A DNA stretch of 64,000 nt from G963556115 sp963666605 (GTDB taxonomy: Bacteria > Planctomycetota > SZUA-567), in contig OZ223208.1 of the NCBI GenBank assembly GCA_965140405.1, positions 2,604,001 through 2,668,000 of the forward strand. The letters run 5' to 3'. The notes beneath the pieces are model-generated. The model searched no databases, was not told the DNA's origin, and saw only the letters and a program-made list of their open reading frames with translations. The position numbers and the translations under genes are program-made. Positions 63,909 to 64,000 of this stretch are shown piece by piece. Numbering within the stretch: position 1 is the stretch's first letter; the number at the start of each line of letters is the position of its first letter.

Positions 63909-64000
63909 TAAAGCAACGTTAATGGTAAGTTCAGAGGACAAGACAGGTATTGTAGCGTCACTTTCAGATATGGTATTCAGATACGGTGGTAATATACTTG
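63898..64000 (+). CDS. purU: Formyltetrahydrofolate deformylase, N-terminal part (cut by window)
   Basis: ATG inside the last codons of the patatin gene. The 34 visible residues (HHNKATLMVSSEDKTGIVAS, then SDMVFRYGGNIL) match the ACT domain at the start of PurU, which hydrolyses 10-formyl-THF to supply formate. Another ACT protein (GcvR-like) cannot be excluded from this short stretch. Confidence 0.65.
   Translation, partial: MHHNKATLMVSSEDKTGIVASLSDMVFRYGGNIL

Noticed and set aside
1..64000. CRISPR array, rRNA genes or insertion sequences
   Set aside because: No regularly spaced repeats, rRNA-like stretches or transposase genes were seen.

Overview
The window is a low-GC (about 35-40 % by eye), gene-dense bacterial chromosome segment. 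It carries the main ribosomal-protein operon, a peptidoglycan/division (dcw) cluster, housekeeping genes (ffh, rpsP, prfA, prmC, rpoD, dnaG, gapA, plsY) and some accessory signalling genes. The cell envelope looks Gram-negative: a lipoprotein signal peptide, a LolD/MacB-like ATPase, and a MurE with the DNPR motif typical of meso-diaminopimelate ligases. A Lys-rich extended sigma-70, a CdsZ-like zinc-ribbon coiled-coil protein, absence of rpmD, and an anaerobe-type FMN glutamate synthase are compatible with the PVC group (for example Lentisphaerota). That placement is inference; nothing here proves a taxon.

Layout. 1-8000: partial ABC ATPase (+), two tandem paralogous membrane diguanylate cyclases (-), ZIP metal transporter (+), large chemotaxis receptor (+), CbiM-CbiN fused Co/Ni transporter subunit (+). 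8050-16100 (-): possible FRG-protein remnant, ffh-rpsP, prfA-prmC, an EF-G paralogue with rpmE. 15700-29300 (-): S10/spc/alpha ribosomal operon, read rplD to rplQ, with a recognisable promoter and a leader of about 250 nt richer in GC than its flanks; rpsJ, rplC, rpmD, adk and rpsD are not at their usual places. 29760-38400 (-): FMN-dependent glutamate synthase-like protein, CdsZ-like protein, rpoD, dnaG, gapA. 38800-51600 (-): rsmH-ftsL-PBP-murE-murF, a 24-bp terminator, then mraY-ftsW-murG-murC-ddl-ftsQ; mraZ, murD, murB, ftsA and ftsZ are absent. 52000-55700 (-): E1-like enzyme, an unusual lipoprotein-RDD-Maf fusion, and a possible FliF/YscJ-like membrane protein. 55860-60400 (+): free-standing lipoyl-domain protein, Ser/Thr kinase, small membrane protein, Memo-family protein, GAF-SpoIIE protein, plsY. 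60450-64000: rpmG (-), tRNA-Gln (+), a double-glycine-leader peptide (+), a membrane protein (-), sixA (-), a patatin (+) and the start of purU (+).

The most interesting points are: (i) plsY, an ftsL-like gene and a small membrane-protein gene seem to have no well-placed ATG/GTG/TTG start and may begin at ATT (or ATA); (ii) the lipoprotein-RDD-Maf triple fusion; (iii) a SpoIIE-type phosphatase lacking one metal-binding Asp, near a Ser/Thr kinase; (iv) a GG-leader secreted peptide gene between tRNA-Gln and a second copy of the tRNA 3' end; (v) the reduced, terminator-split dcw cluster. No CRISPR array, rRNA or intact insertion sequence was seen. Start sites were moved from the longest frame where a Shine-Dalgarno sequence or paralogue alignment argued for it.
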